Below are positions 9,143-18,978 of a stretch of 64,000 bases of DNA, piece by piece. A model generated the notes under the pieces. It had not been told where the DNA came from and searched no databases. It saw only the letters and a list, made by a program, of their open reading frames with translations. Both the position numbers and the translations under genes were made by a program. The stretch spans positions 1 to 64,000 of the forward strand of contig CAMKSF010000006.1 in the NCBI GenBank assembly GCA_946415375.1, read 5' to 3'. The stretch is from an uncultured Clostridia bacterium. Lineage in GTDB: Bacteria > Bacillota > Clostridia > TANB77 > CAG-508. Every line of letters begins with the position of its first letter. Position 1 is the stretch's first letter.

Positions 9143-10498
9143 ATGGCTTTTGAAGGATTATCATCTAGACTACAAGAAATAACTAAAAAATTAAAAGGTG
9201 AAGCAAGAATAACAGAAAACAACATGAAAGAAATGCTAAGAGAAGTTAAACTTGCATTACTTGAAGCTGATGTTAACTATAAAATAGTAAAAGAGTTTAT
9301 TAGTAATGTACAAGAAAAAGCGCTTGGTCAAGAAGTTATGAAATCTTTAAAACCGGGAGAGCAAGTAGTAAAGATAGTTAAAGATGAATTAGTAGAACTA
9401 CTTGGCGGAACAGAAAGTAAAATAAATATTTCGCCAAATCCTCCAACAGTTATAATGTTAGTAGGTCTTCAAGGTTCTGGTAAAACAACAACAGCAGGAA
9501 AACTTGCTAATCTTTTAAGAAAGCAAGGAAAGAAACCATTACTTGTAGCATGTGACGTATATAGACCAGCAGCTATCAAGCAATTACAGGTAGTAGGTGG
9601 TCAGCTAAATATACCAGTATATAGTGAAGAAAATGTAAAAGATGTTGTAGGAATTGCCAAAAGAGCAATCTCAAATGCTATATCAAAACTAAATGATGTA
9701 GTTATTTTAGATACAGCAGGTCGTTTACATGTAGATGAAGAATTAATGCAAGAATTACAAAATGTAAAAAAATCAGTAAGACCACATGAAATTCTATTAG
9801 TAGTAGACGCAATGACAGGTCAAGATGCAGTAAATGTTGCAAATGAGTTTAACTCAAAAGTTGGAATAGATGGAGTTATCCTTACAAAACTTGATGGAGA
9901 TACTCGTGGTGGTGCAGCACTTTCAGTTAAAAAAGTTACAGGAGCACCAATAAAATTTGCAGGGGTTGGTGAAAAATTAAGTGAATTAGAAGTATTTCAC
10001 CCAGACAGAATGGCATCAAGAATTTTAGGAATGGGGGATGTACTTTCAATTATAGAAAAAGCTGAAGAGAGTTTAAATTTAGAAGAAGCAGAAAAATTAG
10101 AAGCTCAGCTTAAGAAAAATAAATTTGACTTAAACGATTATTTAGCACAATTAAAACAAGTCAAAAAAATGGGTTCATTTTCATCAATACTTAAAATGAT
10201 TCCTGGAATGAATAAATTAGGAGACATCAAAGTAGACGACAAAGAATTTGATAAAATAGAAGCAATGATTAATTCAATGAGTGCAGAAGAAAGAGCAAAT
10301 CCAAAAATTTTAAATGGAAGTAGAAGAAAACGTATTGCAAAAGGAAGCGGAAGACAAGTAAGCGAAATAAATAGATTTATGGATTCTTTCGAAATGACTC
10401 AAAAAATGATGAAACAAATGAAGAACAAAGGCAGTATGAAAAAAATGATGAAAGGTTTTAACCTTGACAATATAAAAGATTTCAAAGGATTAATGTAA
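9143..10498 (+). CDS. ffh: Signal recognition particle protein Ffh
   Basis: This is a 451-residue SRP54 GTPase. It has an N domain (1-90), a G domain with P-loop GLQGSGKT at 108-115, DTAGR and TKLDGDTRGGAALS, and a methionine-rich M domain (from about 300) that binds SRP RNA and signal peptides. It targets nascent membrane and secreted proteins to FtsY and the translocon. Length and motifs are normal. AGGAGG precedes the ATG. It heads a conserved translation and ribosome-assembly block (rpsP, khpA, rimM, trmD, rplS). Confidence 0.97.
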   Translation: MAFEGLSSRLQEITKKLKGEARITENNMKEMLREVKLALLEADVNYKIVKEFISNVQEKALGQEVMKSLKPGEQVVKIVKDELVELLGGTESKINISPNPPTVIMLVGLQGSGKTTTAGKLANLLRKQGKKPLLVACDVYRPAAIKQLQVVGGQLNIPVYSEENVKDVVGIAKRAISNAISKLNDVVILDTAGRLHVDEELMQELQNVKKSVRPHEILLVVDAMTGQDAVNVANEFNSKVGIDGVILTKLDGDTRGGAALSVKKVTGAPIKFAGVGEKLSELEVFHPDRMASRILGMGDVLSIIEKAEESLNLEEAEKLEAQLKKNKFDLNDYLAQLKQVKKMGSFSSILKMIPGMNKLGDIKVDDKEFDKIEAMINSMSAEERANPKILNGSRRKRIAKGSGRQVSEINRFMDSFEMTQKMMKQMKNKGSMKKMMKGFNLDNIKDFKGLM

Positions 10499-10499
10499 A

Positions 10500-10856
10500 A
10501 TGAAAGAAAATAAGGAAATAAAAAAGAATGAAAATAAGTTATTATATACAATGATAGGAATTATAGTTATTTTAGCAATAATAATTATAATTAATACGGT
10601 TTTTTACTCAAAAGAAGTAATGATAAGTTTAATTGATTACAAAAAAATATGGATGACAAAGCATTTAAGTATAAATTTTGCTTTATCAACAGTATTAACA
10701 CTTATTTATTCTTATATTATTTTTAATAAAAAGGATTTTGAAAAAATAGAAAAATGGAAAAGTATTATTTGTATAGGATTATTAATAATTATACCTGCTG
10801 TTATTTCATATATCTTATTAGAAAATAATACAATTGTATACTATTTTGCAAATTAA
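10500..10856 (+). CDS. Small membrane protein of unknown function
   Basis: This 118-residue protein begins one base after the ffh stop. It has a lysine-rich cytoplasmic start and three predicted hydrophobic segments (about residues 15-37, 57-75 and 84-108). I recognise no family. Its insertion between ffh and rpsP, where most Firmicutes have nothing or an unrelated gene, makes it lineage-specific. It has no independent Shine-Dalgarno other than sequence inside ffh, so expression probably depends on translational coupling. Confidence 0.6.
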   Translation: MKENKEIKKNENKLLYTMIGIIVILAIIIIINTVFYSKEVMISLIDYKKIWMTKHLSINFALSTVLTLIYSYIIFNKKDFEKIEKWKSIICIGLLIIIPAVISYILLENNTIVYYFAN

Positions 10857-10926
10857 CTATACTTATTAAAACAGTTATTAATTTTTTAAATTTATATAAT
10901 CAATACTTATAGGAGGTGAACTTAAA

Positions 10927-11160
10927 ATGGTAAAAATAAGATTACAAAGATTTGGAAAGAAAAAATCTCCATTCTATCATATTGTAGTTGCTGATTCAAA
11001 ATCTCCAAGAGATGGAAGAATTATAGAACAAATAGGAACATATGATCCAATGACAGAACCTTCAACAATCGTTTTAGACAAAGAAAAAACTGAAAAATGG
11101 ATTAAAAATGGAGCTAAGCCAACAGATACAGTTAAAGAGCTAATTGAAAAAGCTAAATAA
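10927..11160 (+). CDS. rpsP: 30S ribosomal protein bS16
   Basis: The 77-residue protein starts [24 protein letters not shown], the conserved bS16 N-terminus, and has normal length. It is needed for 30S assembly. The Shine-Dalgarno is strong (AGGAGGTGA). It lies in the standard rpsP-khpA-rimM-trmD-rplS order. The 70-nt gap upstream is AT-rich with no clear terminator. Confidence 0.97.
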   Translation: MVKIRLQRFGKKKSPFYHIVVADSKSPRDGRIIEQIGTYDPMTEPSTIVLDKEKTEKWIKNGAKPTDTVKELIEKAK

Positions 11161-11177
11161 GAAAGGAAGACTTTAAA

Positions 11178-11408
11178 ATGAAAGAAGTTTTACAAACAAT
11201 TATTGAAAATTTAGTTGACGACAAAGCTTCAATCTCAATAAATGAAATTGAAGGAGAAAAATCAGTAGTTTTTGAAGTAAAAGTTGCTGAAACTGATATG
11301 GGGAAAATTATTGGAAAACAAGGGAAAATAGCTCAGTCTATAAGAAGTATAATGAAAGCTGTTAGTGCAAAAGAGCATAAAAGAGTTTCAGTAGAATTTT
11401 TAGGATAA
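11178..11408 (+). CDS. khpA: KH-domain RNA-binding protein KhpA (YlqC)
   Basis: This 76-residue single KH-domain protein has the GxxG-type loop in MGKIIGKQGKIAQSIRSIMKA. KhpA and its partner KhpB (Jag) form an RNA-binding complex affecting cell division and sRNAs in Gram-positives. Its place between rpsP and rimM is typical. Confidence 0.92.
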   Translation: MKEVLQTIIENLVDDKASISINEIEGEKSVVFEVKVAETDMGKIIGKQGKIAQSIRSIMKAVSAKEHKRVSVEFLG

Positions 11409-11418
11409 GGAGCTAAAA

Positions 11419-11922
11419 TTGAAAAATTTAGAAGTTGGTCAAATTGTGAATACATTTGGTATCAAAGGATTCGTTAAAGTGAATCCTTGGGTAAATGATG
11501 TTACGCGATTTGAAAAATTAAAAAAAGTATATATCAAAATTCGAAATGAGCATAAAGAATTAGAAATTGAAGAGGTAAAATATCATAAAAATCAAGTTTT
11601 ACTCAAATTCAAAGGAATAGATACAATAGAACAAGCAGAAATTATTCGAAATGCTATTATAGAAATAGATAGAGAAAATGCTATTCCACTTGAAAAAGGA
11701 GAATACTTCATTGCAGATTTATTAGAATCAGAAGTATTTACAGATGAAGGAGAAAAACTTGGTGTATTAGATGATATATATAACACAGGTAGTAAAGATA
11801 TATATGTAGTAAAAAATGAACTAGGTAAAACTATTTTACTTCCAGGAATTAAAGATGTAATAAAGGAAGTAGATGTAGAAAATAAAAAAATAATAGTTCA
11901 TTTATTGAAAGGATTAGTTTAA
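11419..11922 (+). CDS. rimM: Ribosome maturation factor RimM
   Basis: The 167-residue protein has an N-terminal barrel (VGQIVNTFGIKGFVKVNP) and a C-terminal PRC-barrel segment (YFIADLLESEVFTDEG, ILLPGIKDVIKEVD). RimM assists assembly of the 30S head near bS19. The start is a TTG, supported by AAGGAG 6 nt upstream and by the family N-terminus. The stop codon is followed immediately by the trmD ATG. Confidence 0.95.
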   Translation: MKNLEVGQIVNTFGIKGFVKVNPWVNDVTRFEKLKKVYIKIRNEHKELEIEEVKYHKNQVLLKFKGIDTIEQAEIIRNAIIEIDRENAIPLEKGEYFIADLLESEVFTDEGEKLGVLDDIYNTGSKDIYVVKNELGKTILLPGIKDVIKEVDVENKKIIVHLLKGLV

Positions 11923-12600
11923 ATGAAGTTTGATGTTTTAACGCTTTTTCCTGAAATGTTTGAACCTTTAAATTCAAGTATTATAGGAAGAGCAAAAGAA
12001 AAAGACCTAATAGAAATTAATTTGATAAATATTAGAGATTTTTCAAAAGATAAACACAAAAAAGTAGATGATACTCCTTATGGTGGAGGAGCTGGTATGG
12101 TTATGATGCCAGATGTTGTATATGATGCATATAAATCTATTAAAGATGAAAATGCAAAAGTTATATATATGTCACCACAAGGGAAAAAACTAACCCAAAA
12201 AAAGGTTGAAGAATTAGCAAAAAACAAGCATTTAATTATTCTCTGTGGACACTATGAAGGCATAGACCAAAGAGTGATAGACAAAATTGTAGATGAAGAA
12301 ATTTCAATTGGAGACTATGTATTAACAGGAGGAGAGTTACCTGCAATGGTACTAATTGATTCAGTATCAAGGTATTCTGAAGGAGTTATTACAAAGGAAT
12401 CTACGAATGAAGAATCATTTACAAATGGACTTTTAGAATATCCACAATATACAAGACCAGAAGTCTTTGAAGGAGAAAGAGTTCCAGAAGTGTTACTTTC
12501 AGGACATCATGCTAATATAGAGAAATGGAGAAAAGAAAAATCGCTTGAAATTACAGCTAAAAAAAGACCGGATTTATTAAATAAAAATGAAGTGCAGTAG
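11923..12600 (+). CDS. trmD: tRNA (guanine-N1)-methyltransferase TrmD
   Basis: This 225-residue SPOUT methyltransferase makes m1G37 in tRNA. It shows the family start [16 protein letters not shown], the substrate loop [13 protein letters not shown] and the knot motifs LCGHYEGID and [13 protein letters not shown]. The start abuts the rimM stop without a gap. The stop overlaps the region where the rplS leader structure begins. Confidence 0.97.
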   Translation: MKFDVLTLFPEMFEPLNSSIIGRAKEKDLIEINLINIRDFSKDKHKKVDDTPYGGGAGMVMMPDVVYDAYKSIKDENAKVIYMSPQGKKLTQKKVEELAKNKHLIILCGHYEGIDQRVIDKIVDEEISIGDYVLTGGELPAMVLIDSVSRYSEGVITKESTNEESFTNGLLEYPQYTRPEVFEGERVPEVLLSGHHANIEKWRKEKSLEITAKKRPDLLNKNEVQ

Positions 12601-12674
12601 ATGCACCGCTCATGTAATCCAATGACAAGCAAAAGGCTTGCGACATTGGAAATTAAGAAAGGAAGGAATTTAAA
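12592..12674 (+). promoter_or_regulatory. Putative L19 (rplS) mRNA leader structure
   Basis: Between trmD and rplS there are two hairpins. GTGCA (12592-12596) pairs with TGCAC (12602-12606). A compound stem has TCCAATG (12618-12624) with CATTGGA (12644-12650) outside and CAAGC with GCTTG inside around a 5-nt loop. Low-GC Gram-positives carry an autoregulatory L19 leader in this position (Rfam L19_leader). The assignment rests on location and pairing; no covariance search was possible. Confidence 0.55.
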
Positions 12675-13304
12675 ATGGATATAGTTAAATCTATAGAACA
12701 TGAACAATTAAAAAACAAAATACCAGATTTAAAAGTTGGTAATACAGTTAAAGTTCATCAAAGAATAAAAGAAGGAAATAAAGAAAGAATCCAAGTATTT
12801 ATAGGAACTATAATTAAAGTACAAGGATCAGGAGTAAACAAAACATTTACAGTTAGAAAGATTTCATATGGAGTAGGAGTTGAAAAAACATTTTTAGTTC
12901 ACTCTCCGTTAGTTGAAAAGGTTGAATTAGTTAGAGTAGGACATGCAAGACGTGCAAAATTATTCTATTTAAGAGATAGAGTAGGAAAATCTGCTAAGAC
13001 TAAAGAAGTTGCAGGAGCAAGAATTGAAAATAAAGAAATCGAAATAAAAGGAAAAGAAATAGTTGAAGTTCCAGAAGAAGGAACAGTAGAAGAAGCGGAT
13101 GTTGTAACTGAGGAAGTTGTTGAAACAACAGAAGCAACTGCTACAGAAAAAGAAGCTACAGAAACTGTAGAAACTTCAACAGAAAAAGTTGAAGAAAAAA
13201 CTGAAGCTCCAGCAGAAGTTGCTGAAGAGAAAAAAGAAACAGAAGTAGAAGAAACAGCAAAGAAAGAAGAAAAAAAGACAGAAAATAATGAAAGTGCAGA
13301 ATAG
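12675..13304 (+). CDS. rplS: 50S ribosomal protein bL19 with long acidic C-terminal extension
   Basis: Residues 1 to about 115 are a complete bL19 ([21 protein letters not shown], then [17 protein letters not shown]), which sits at the 30S-50S interface. Normal bL19 ends there. This protein continues for about 90 residues of low-complexity Glu/Thr/Val/Lys sequence up to residue 209. The extension is in frame, uses the same codons as the neighbours and has no sign of a frameshift. Its function is unknown; it would be strongly acidic next to basic rRNA. Expression is likely controlled by the leader upstream. Confidence 0.93.
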   Translation: MDIVKSIEHEQLKNKIPDLKVGNTVKVHQRIKEGNKERIQVFIGTIIKVQGSGVNKTFTVRKISYGVGVEKTFLVHSPLVEKVELVRVGHARRAKLFYLRDRVGKSAKTKEVAGARIENKEIEIKGKEIVEVPEEGTVEEADVVTEEVVETTEATATEKEATETVETSTEKVEEKTEAPAEVAEEKKETEVEETAKKEEKKTENNESAE

Positions 13305-13349
13305 TCTGAATTTTGTATTTTAGAAAGAATAAAATAAAAGCAAAAAATT

Positions 13350-13401
13350 AAACCCGAATCTCAACATATCAGCTATTTGGCTGGTAGTTGGATTCGGGTT
13401 T
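13350..13401 (-). terminator. Terminator of the minus-strand cassette after rplS
   Basis: AAACCCGAATC (13350-13360) pairs with GATTCGGGTTT (13391-13401), with further pairing inside. Read on the minus strand, the stem is followed by AATTTTTTGC. On the plus strand only TTTATG follows, so the T-tract favours minus-strand termination. It may also serve rplS weakly. Confidence 0.7.
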
Positions 13402-13412
13402 ATGATGATTAG

Positions 13413-13703
13413 TCAACTGAGGTTCAGAACCTCAATTGATTTGGCAGTCTTCGGCGACGAGGTGGAGTCCAACTTATACAGTTGAGCTTCACGTCCACCG
13501 GGCTTACGAGCTGCCTGGCGCGCTTCGCAGTAGCCAAACTTTTTCTCTACGTTGTGGTAGAGTGAATGGTACTTGATGCTTTGCTCGCTCATCTGCTTGG
13601 AGCTGTAAGCCTGACATCTGTCAAGCTGAATGACCTTTTCAATATATGCAAAGGTCGTTACTGCAACAATGCAGCCTAAAAGCACTAATAATGTTGTCAT
13701 CAT
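13413..13703 (-). CDS. Small single-span membrane protein, foreign codon use
   Basis: This 96-residue ORF lies on the minus strand between rplS and trmB. It starts at tandem ATGs (13703 and 13700) after TAAGGAGGGG. Residues 2-20 form one hydrophobic helix (TTLLVLLGCIVAVTTFAYI); the rest is charged and Cys-containing and ends with a basic/Ser-rich tail. Codon use is unlike the neighbours: CAG, AAG, CTG, GCG, CGC, TCG and CCG codons are common in an otherwise very AT-rich window. It is a complete transcription unit with its own promoter and terminator. I recognise no family. The structure and codon bias suggest an acquired gene. Confidence 0.7.
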   Translation of the reverse strand: MMTTLLVLLGCIVAVTTFAYIEKVIQLDRCQAYSSKQMSEQSIKYHSLYHNVEKKFGYCEARQAARKPGGREAQLYKLDSTSSPKTAKSIEVLNLS

Positions 13704-13780
13704 TTGCCCCTCCTTAGGGCTGTTGCACATTTTGAATCAGGGAAGTGCGCCCTGTTTCGGCACCATTGCCGTATATTATA
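13704..13780 (-). promoter_or_regulatory. Structured 5' UTR of the 13413 gene
   Basis: The minus-strand leader contains two consecutive hairpins, CGGC-aatggt-GCCG and CAGGG-cgcactt-CCCTG, before the Shine-Dalgarno. The leader of the cassette at 52334 also has two successive small stems. Confidence 0.5.
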
Positions 13781-13809
13781 ATTATACAATATTTTAGGCA
13801 AAATGTCAA
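13781..13809 (-). promoter_or_regulatory. Consensus promoter for the 13413 gene
   Basis: On the minus strand TTGACA (13804-13809), exactly 17 bp, then TATAAT (13781-13786): a perfect sigma-A-type promoter. Confidence 0.85.
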
Positions 13810-13875
13810 TTTTTACCATTACTATAAGGGATATTAAGAGCAGAAATATATTGAATTTAAAAGGAATGAAATAGA

Positions 13876-14535
13876 ATGAGAATTAGATACAAGAAATGGG
13901 CTAGACCAGAACTTGAAAAGTGTAATTTTTATATAGACAATCCGGAAGAAGTTAAAGGCAAATGGAAAAGTTTATTCAAAAATCCAAATTTACCTCTTAA
14001 TTTGGAATTAGGATGTGGAAAAGGTCAGTTTATATCACATTTAGCAAGTGAGAACTTAAATCAAAATTATATTGCAATTGACTTAGTTGATGCAATGCTA
14101 GGTTTAGCTAAAAGAAATGTAGAACAAATATATAAAGAAAAAAATATTGAACCTAACAATATTTTTTTGACAAGATTTGATATAGATAGAATTTTATTGA
14201 TTTTATCAGAAGAAGATAAAATAGATAGAATATATATCAATTTTTGCAATCCATGGCCAAAGGGAAAACACAGAAAAAAGAGACTTACTCATACAAGACA
14301 ACTTGAAAAATATAAAACATTTCTAAAGGAAGATGGAGAAATATATTTTAAAACAGATGATGATGATTTGTTTAATTCAAGTTTAAAATATTTTGAAGAA
14401 ACAGGATTTAAAATAATAAAGAAAACATATGACTTGCATAGTGAACCTGATTTTTGGTATAATATAGAGACAGAACATGAGAAAATGTTTTCTGAGCAGG
14501 GGATAAAAATAAAAGCAGTAATTGCAAAAAGATAA
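13876..14535 (+). CDS. trmB: tRNA (guanine-N7)-methyltransferase TrmB
   Basis: The 219-residue Rossmann methyltransferase makes m7G46 in tRNA. The SAM site LELGCGKGQFI, the motif YINFCNPWPKGKHRKKRLTH and the C-terminal FKTDDDDLF segment are all characteristic. The start is ATG after AAAGGAATGAAATAGA. It stands alone between the rplS cassette and obg. Confidence 0.95.
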   Translation: MRIRYKKWARPELEKCNFYIDNPEEVKGKWKSLFKNPNLPLNLELGCGKGQFISHLASENLNQNYIAIDLVDAMLGLAKRNVEQIYKEKNIEPNNIFLTRFDIDRILLILSEEDKIDRIYINFCNPWPKGKHRKKRLTHTRQLEKYKTFLKEDGEIYFKTDDDDLFNSSLKYFEETGFKIIKKTYDLHSEPDFWYNIETEHEKMFSEQGIKIKAVIAKR

Positions 14536-14542
14536 TTATTAA

Positions 14543-15874
<1,332 letters not shown>

Positions 15875-15886
15875 AGAAGTTAAAAA

Positions 15887-15920
15887 TGAAGGAGCATTAG
15901 TTTTATAGTGCTTCTTTTTG
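15887..15920 (+). terminator. Terminator after obg
   Basis: AAGGAGCATTA pairs with the TAGTGCTTCTT region around a short loop and runs into TTTTTG. The remaining sequence up to 16110 is AT-rich with no further gene seen. Confidence 0.6.
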
Positions 15921-16110
15921 TAGTTTAATAGTTATAAAAATTTAGATGATAAAAGTGTTAATTTAATGTTTCAAACATAAAAAAATATAATTTCAGTATA
16001 AAATGAAAGAATATTATTAAAAAAAGAAAAAAACTCTTGTAATATAAAAAAAAATATGATATATATATGATATAAATAAAATATTTATAAATATTAATTA
16101 AGGGAAGGTA

Positions 16111-16839
16111 ATGTCAGTGGAAGAAGAATTTAAGAAAACAATATTAGTTGTTGACGATGAGAAAATGATTAGAAATTTGCTAAATATTAATTTAACAAAA
16201 GAAGGATATAATGTAATTGAAGCTGTTGATGGATTAGAAGCAGTGGAACTTGCAACAGAGAAAAAACCGGATTTAATTTTATTAGATGTAATGATTCCTA
16301 AATTAGATGGGCTATCAGTTTGTAAAAGAATAAAAAATACTATGAATGTACCTATTCTTATGGTAACAGCAAAGGATAGTGAAGTAGATAAAATTCTTGG
16401 TCTTGAATTAGGTGCAGATGACTATGTAACAAAGCCATTTAGTGTTAGAGAATTAATTGCAAGAATTAAAGCAAATTTAAGAAAGATCGAGGCTTCATCT
16501 GCTACTGAGCAAACTTCTGCTGATGGAGTAAAAAGAGATAATATAATAAAAGTTGGAGTCTTAACACTTGATCTAGACAGATTTGAAGTAATGGTTGATA
16601 ATAAAAGAGTAGACTTAACTTTAAGGGAATATGAGGTATTAAAATTCTTAGCATCAGAACCAGGACAAGTTGTGTCAAGAGAAGTTTTACTTGAAAAAGT
16701 ATGGGGATACGAATACTATGGAGATATCCGTACAGTAGATGTAACAGTTAGAAGAATAAGAGAAAAAATAGAAAAAGATACATCTGATCCAAAAATATTA
16801 ATGACAAAAAGAAGTGTAGGATATTATATAGCTGTATAA
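16111..16839 (+). CDS. OmpR/PhoB-family response regulator (orphan)
   Basis: This 242-residue regulator has a receiver domain with acidic pocket DD at 15-16, phospho-acceptor D59 (LLDVMIPKLDG), T86 and K108 (VTKPFS). A winged-helix DNA-binding domain follows from about 145 (REYEVLKFLASEPGQVVSREVLLEKVWG). It resembles the WalR/PhoB group. No histidine kinase gene is adjacent: it is bounded by terminators on both sides. The ATG follows GGGAAGGTA. Its target genes cannot be inferred here. Confidence 0.9.
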   Translation: MSVEEEFKKTILVVDDEKMIRNLLNINLTKEGYNVIEAVDGLEAVELATEKKPDLILLDVMIPKLDGLSVCKRIKNTMNVPILMVTAKDSEVDKILGLELGADDYVTKPFSVRELIARIKANLRKIEASSATEQTSADGVKRDNIIKVGVLTLDLDRFEVMVDNKRVDLTLREYEVLKFLASEPGQVVSREVLLEKVWGYEYYGDIRTVDVTVRRIREKIEKDTSDPKILMTKRSVGYYIAV

Positions 16840-16840
16840 G

Positions 16841-16882
16841 AAAAAGGATGTACTGTAATATATTTATAGTTCATCCTTTTTT
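16841..16882 (+). terminator. Terminator after the response regulator
   Basis: AAAAAGGATG pairs with CATCCTTTTT around a long AT loop and is followed by more T residues. Confidence 0.7.
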
Positions 16883-16921
16883 TGCATTTTAGAAATAATA
16901 ATAATATTTATAAGGAGAACT

Positions 16922-17758
16922 ATGGAAGTAATTGTAGGGGAAAATGCAGGTTTTTGTTATGGAGTAAAAAGAGCAGTAGATGGAGCAAGAGAAGAATTAG
17001 GAAAGGGAAAAGAAATCTATTGCTTAGGGGATATTGTTCATAATAATCATGTAATAGAAGAATTAAAAAAACAAGGAATGAAATTTATAGATAAAATTGA
17101 AGAGGCAAAAGGAAAGACTATAATTAGAGCACATGGAGTTAGTAAAAAGGTTTATCAAAAAGCTAAGGATATGAATATAGAAATTAAGGATTTAACATGT
17201 CCAAGTGTATTAAGAATCCATAAAATAGCAAGTGAATATGCTTCTAAAGGATTCTATATTGTTCTAACAGGAAAGAAAAATCATCCAGAGGTAATAGGAA
17301 TTGAAAGTCATTGTGGAGAAAAGTATAGTGTTATAACAGAAAAAGAGGAATTAGATGAACTACTAAATAAGATTATGAATGAACAAAATATACTACTGAT
17401 TTCTCAAACAACATATAGCTCCAAAAAATTTGATGAAATAGCAGAAATATTAAATAAAGAAATAAAAAACAATTTAGTAATAAACAAAACAATATGTCCA
17501 TCAACAGAAATTAGGCAAAAGGAAACCGAGGAAATTGCAAAACAAGTTGATTTAATGATAATAATTGGTGGAAAGAAGAGTTCTAATACAAAAAAATTAT
17601 ATGATATTTCTTGTTCTATTTGCAAAAATGTTATTTATATAGAAAATGCAGAGGATTTTAATATAGAAGATTATATGAATATTGAAAAAATAGGAATAAT
17701 GGCAGGGGCATCAACTCCACAGGAACAAATTGAAAAAGTGAAAGGATGTTTAAAATGA
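16922..17758 (+). CDS. ispH: 4-hydroxy-3-methylbut-2-enyl diphosphate reductase
   Basis: The 278-residue iron-sulfur enzyme performs the last step of the MEP isoprenoid pathway. The three cluster cysteines lie in GFCYGVKRA, LTCPSVLR and TICPSTEIRQ; substrate histidines lie in NNHVIE and RAHGVS. Many clostridial IspH proteins carry an extra S1/RNA-binding part; this one is the stand-alone form. Its TGA stop overlaps the start of the pilin-like gene (ATGA). Confidence 0.95.
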   Translation: MEVIVGENAGFCYGVKRAVDGAREELGKGKEIYCLGDIVHNNHVIEELKKQGMKFIDKIEEAKGKTIIRAHGVSKKVYQKAKDMNIEIKDLTCPSVLRIHKIASEYASKGFYIVLTGKKNHPEVIGIESHCGEKYSVITEKEELDELLNKIMNEQNILLISQTTYSSKKFDEIAEILNKEIKNNLVINKTICPSTEIRQKETEEIAKQVDLMIIIGGKKSSNTKKLYDISCSICKNVIYIENAEDFNIEDYMNIEKIGIMAGASTPQEQIEKVKGCLK

Positions 17759-18270
17759 AAAAAAATAATTCAGGAATAACACTATTAGTATTAGTAATAA
17801 CTATTGTAGTTTTAACGATAATAGCATCAATAACTGTATATGAAGGAAAGGAATTAATTAATAAATCTAAAATACAAACACTAGAAACAAATATGCTTAC
17901 GATTCAAGCAAAGGCAAAAGCATATGCCGAAGAAATTGAAGCAAAGATTTGGGTTAAAGAAGGAGATGACAAAGAAAGTGCAAGAAACACTGAGTTTCAA
18001 AGCAAGAAATTCACTAATTCTGTAAGCGTAGATAGTTCAATATTAAATCAAGTTAATGAAGAAGTAATAAGTGATGGATACTATGCTTATACAGTTACAG
18101 GAGAAGCATTAACAGATATGGGACTTGACGACATAAATACAGAAACATATATTGTAGTCTATAATTCATCTGATTGCAAAAAAATAGATATTATATTTCC
18201 TGAGGGAATAAAATACAATAAAAAATCATTATACACTTTATCGGAAATACACAAGGAATTAACAAAATAA
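17755..18270 (+). CDS. Type IV pilin-like protein
   Basis: This 171-residue protein has a prepilin leader (MKKNNSG) followed by the hydrophobic segment ITLLVLVITIVVLTIIASI, as in class III-like prepilins cut after Gly. The rest is a polar ectodomain with no cysteines of note. It overlaps the ispH stop by 4 nt, so it is probably translationally coupled. The prepilin peptidase at 5255 is the likely processing enzyme. No assembly ATPase gene is near, so whether it forms a fibre is unknown. Confidence 0.7.
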   Translation: MKKNNSGITLLVLVITIVVLTIIASITVYEGKELINKSKIQTLETNMLTIQAKAKAYAEEIEAKIWVKEGDDKESARNTEFQSKKFTNSVSVDSSILNQVNEEVISDGYYAYTVTGEALTDMGLDDINTETYIVVYNSSDCKKIDIIFPEGIKYNKKSLYTLSEIHKELTK

Positions 18271-18292
18271 AATATATAGTAGGAGCAAAATT

Positions 18293-18929
18293 GTGAAAGA
18301 AAAAGAAGAACAAAGATTATTAAAACTTAAAGAAATTGATAAAGAGTTTTTTGATATGGGAATGAAATTTGTTTGTGGAATAGATGAAGCGGGAAGAGGA
18401 CCACTAGCTGGTCCTGTTGTTGTAGCGGCTGTTATTCTACCAAAGGACTCTATGATAGAAGGAATAAATGATTCTAAAAAAATTTCTGAGAATAAAAGGG
18501 AAAAACTTTATGATATTATTTTAGAAGAGGCTATAAGCTATGGAATTGGAATTATTTATCAAGATGAAATAGATGAAATAAATATATTGCAAGCTACAAA
18601 AAAAGGATTACATGAAGCAGTGGAAAACTTAAAAACAAAACCAAATGTTATACTAGTAGATGCACTAACAGGAATTGATACACTTCGGAATACCATATAA
18701 ATCAATAATAAAAGGAGATGCTAAAAGTTATTCTATCGGTGCAGCATCAATTTTAGCAAAAGTTACAAGGGATAGAATAATGAGGGAGTGGGATAAGGTT
18801 TATCCTGAGTATGGTTTTGCAGGGCATAAAGGATATGGAACTGCCAAACATATTGAAGCCATAAAAAAATACGGTTTAACACCAATACATAGAAAAACTT
18901 TTTGCAAAAACTTTGTAATTTCAAAATAG
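18293..18929 (+). CDS. rnhB: Ribonuclease HII, joined by a +1 shift at CGG (18686)
   Basis: RNase HII removes ribonucleotides and RNA from RNA-DNA hybrids. The first frame (GTG 18293, after AGGAGCAAAATT) has the catalytic [15 protein letters not shown] and reads to [10 protein letters not shown], then meets CGG at 18686-18688 and stops four codons later. Skipping the C at 18686 gives GGA ATA CCA, i.e. [14 protein letters not shown] and AKVTRDR, exactly the expected continuation with no residue lost. The full product is 211 residues, normal for the family. The stop falls before the third and fourth catalytic carboxylates would be complete, so activity needs the shift. It is either a sequence error or a programmed +1 event. 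Confidence 0.85.
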
Positions 18930-18941
18930 TTGTGATATAAT
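18913..18941 (+). promoter_or_regulatory. Promoter for the small membrane protein-cdaA pair
   Basis: TTGTAA (18913-18918), 17 bp and TATAAT (18936-18941) lie at the end of rnhB, 37 bp before the next start. Confidence 0.65.
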
Positions 18942-18978
18942 ATAAATGTATGTTAAAAAAATAGAAAGGATGATACAA

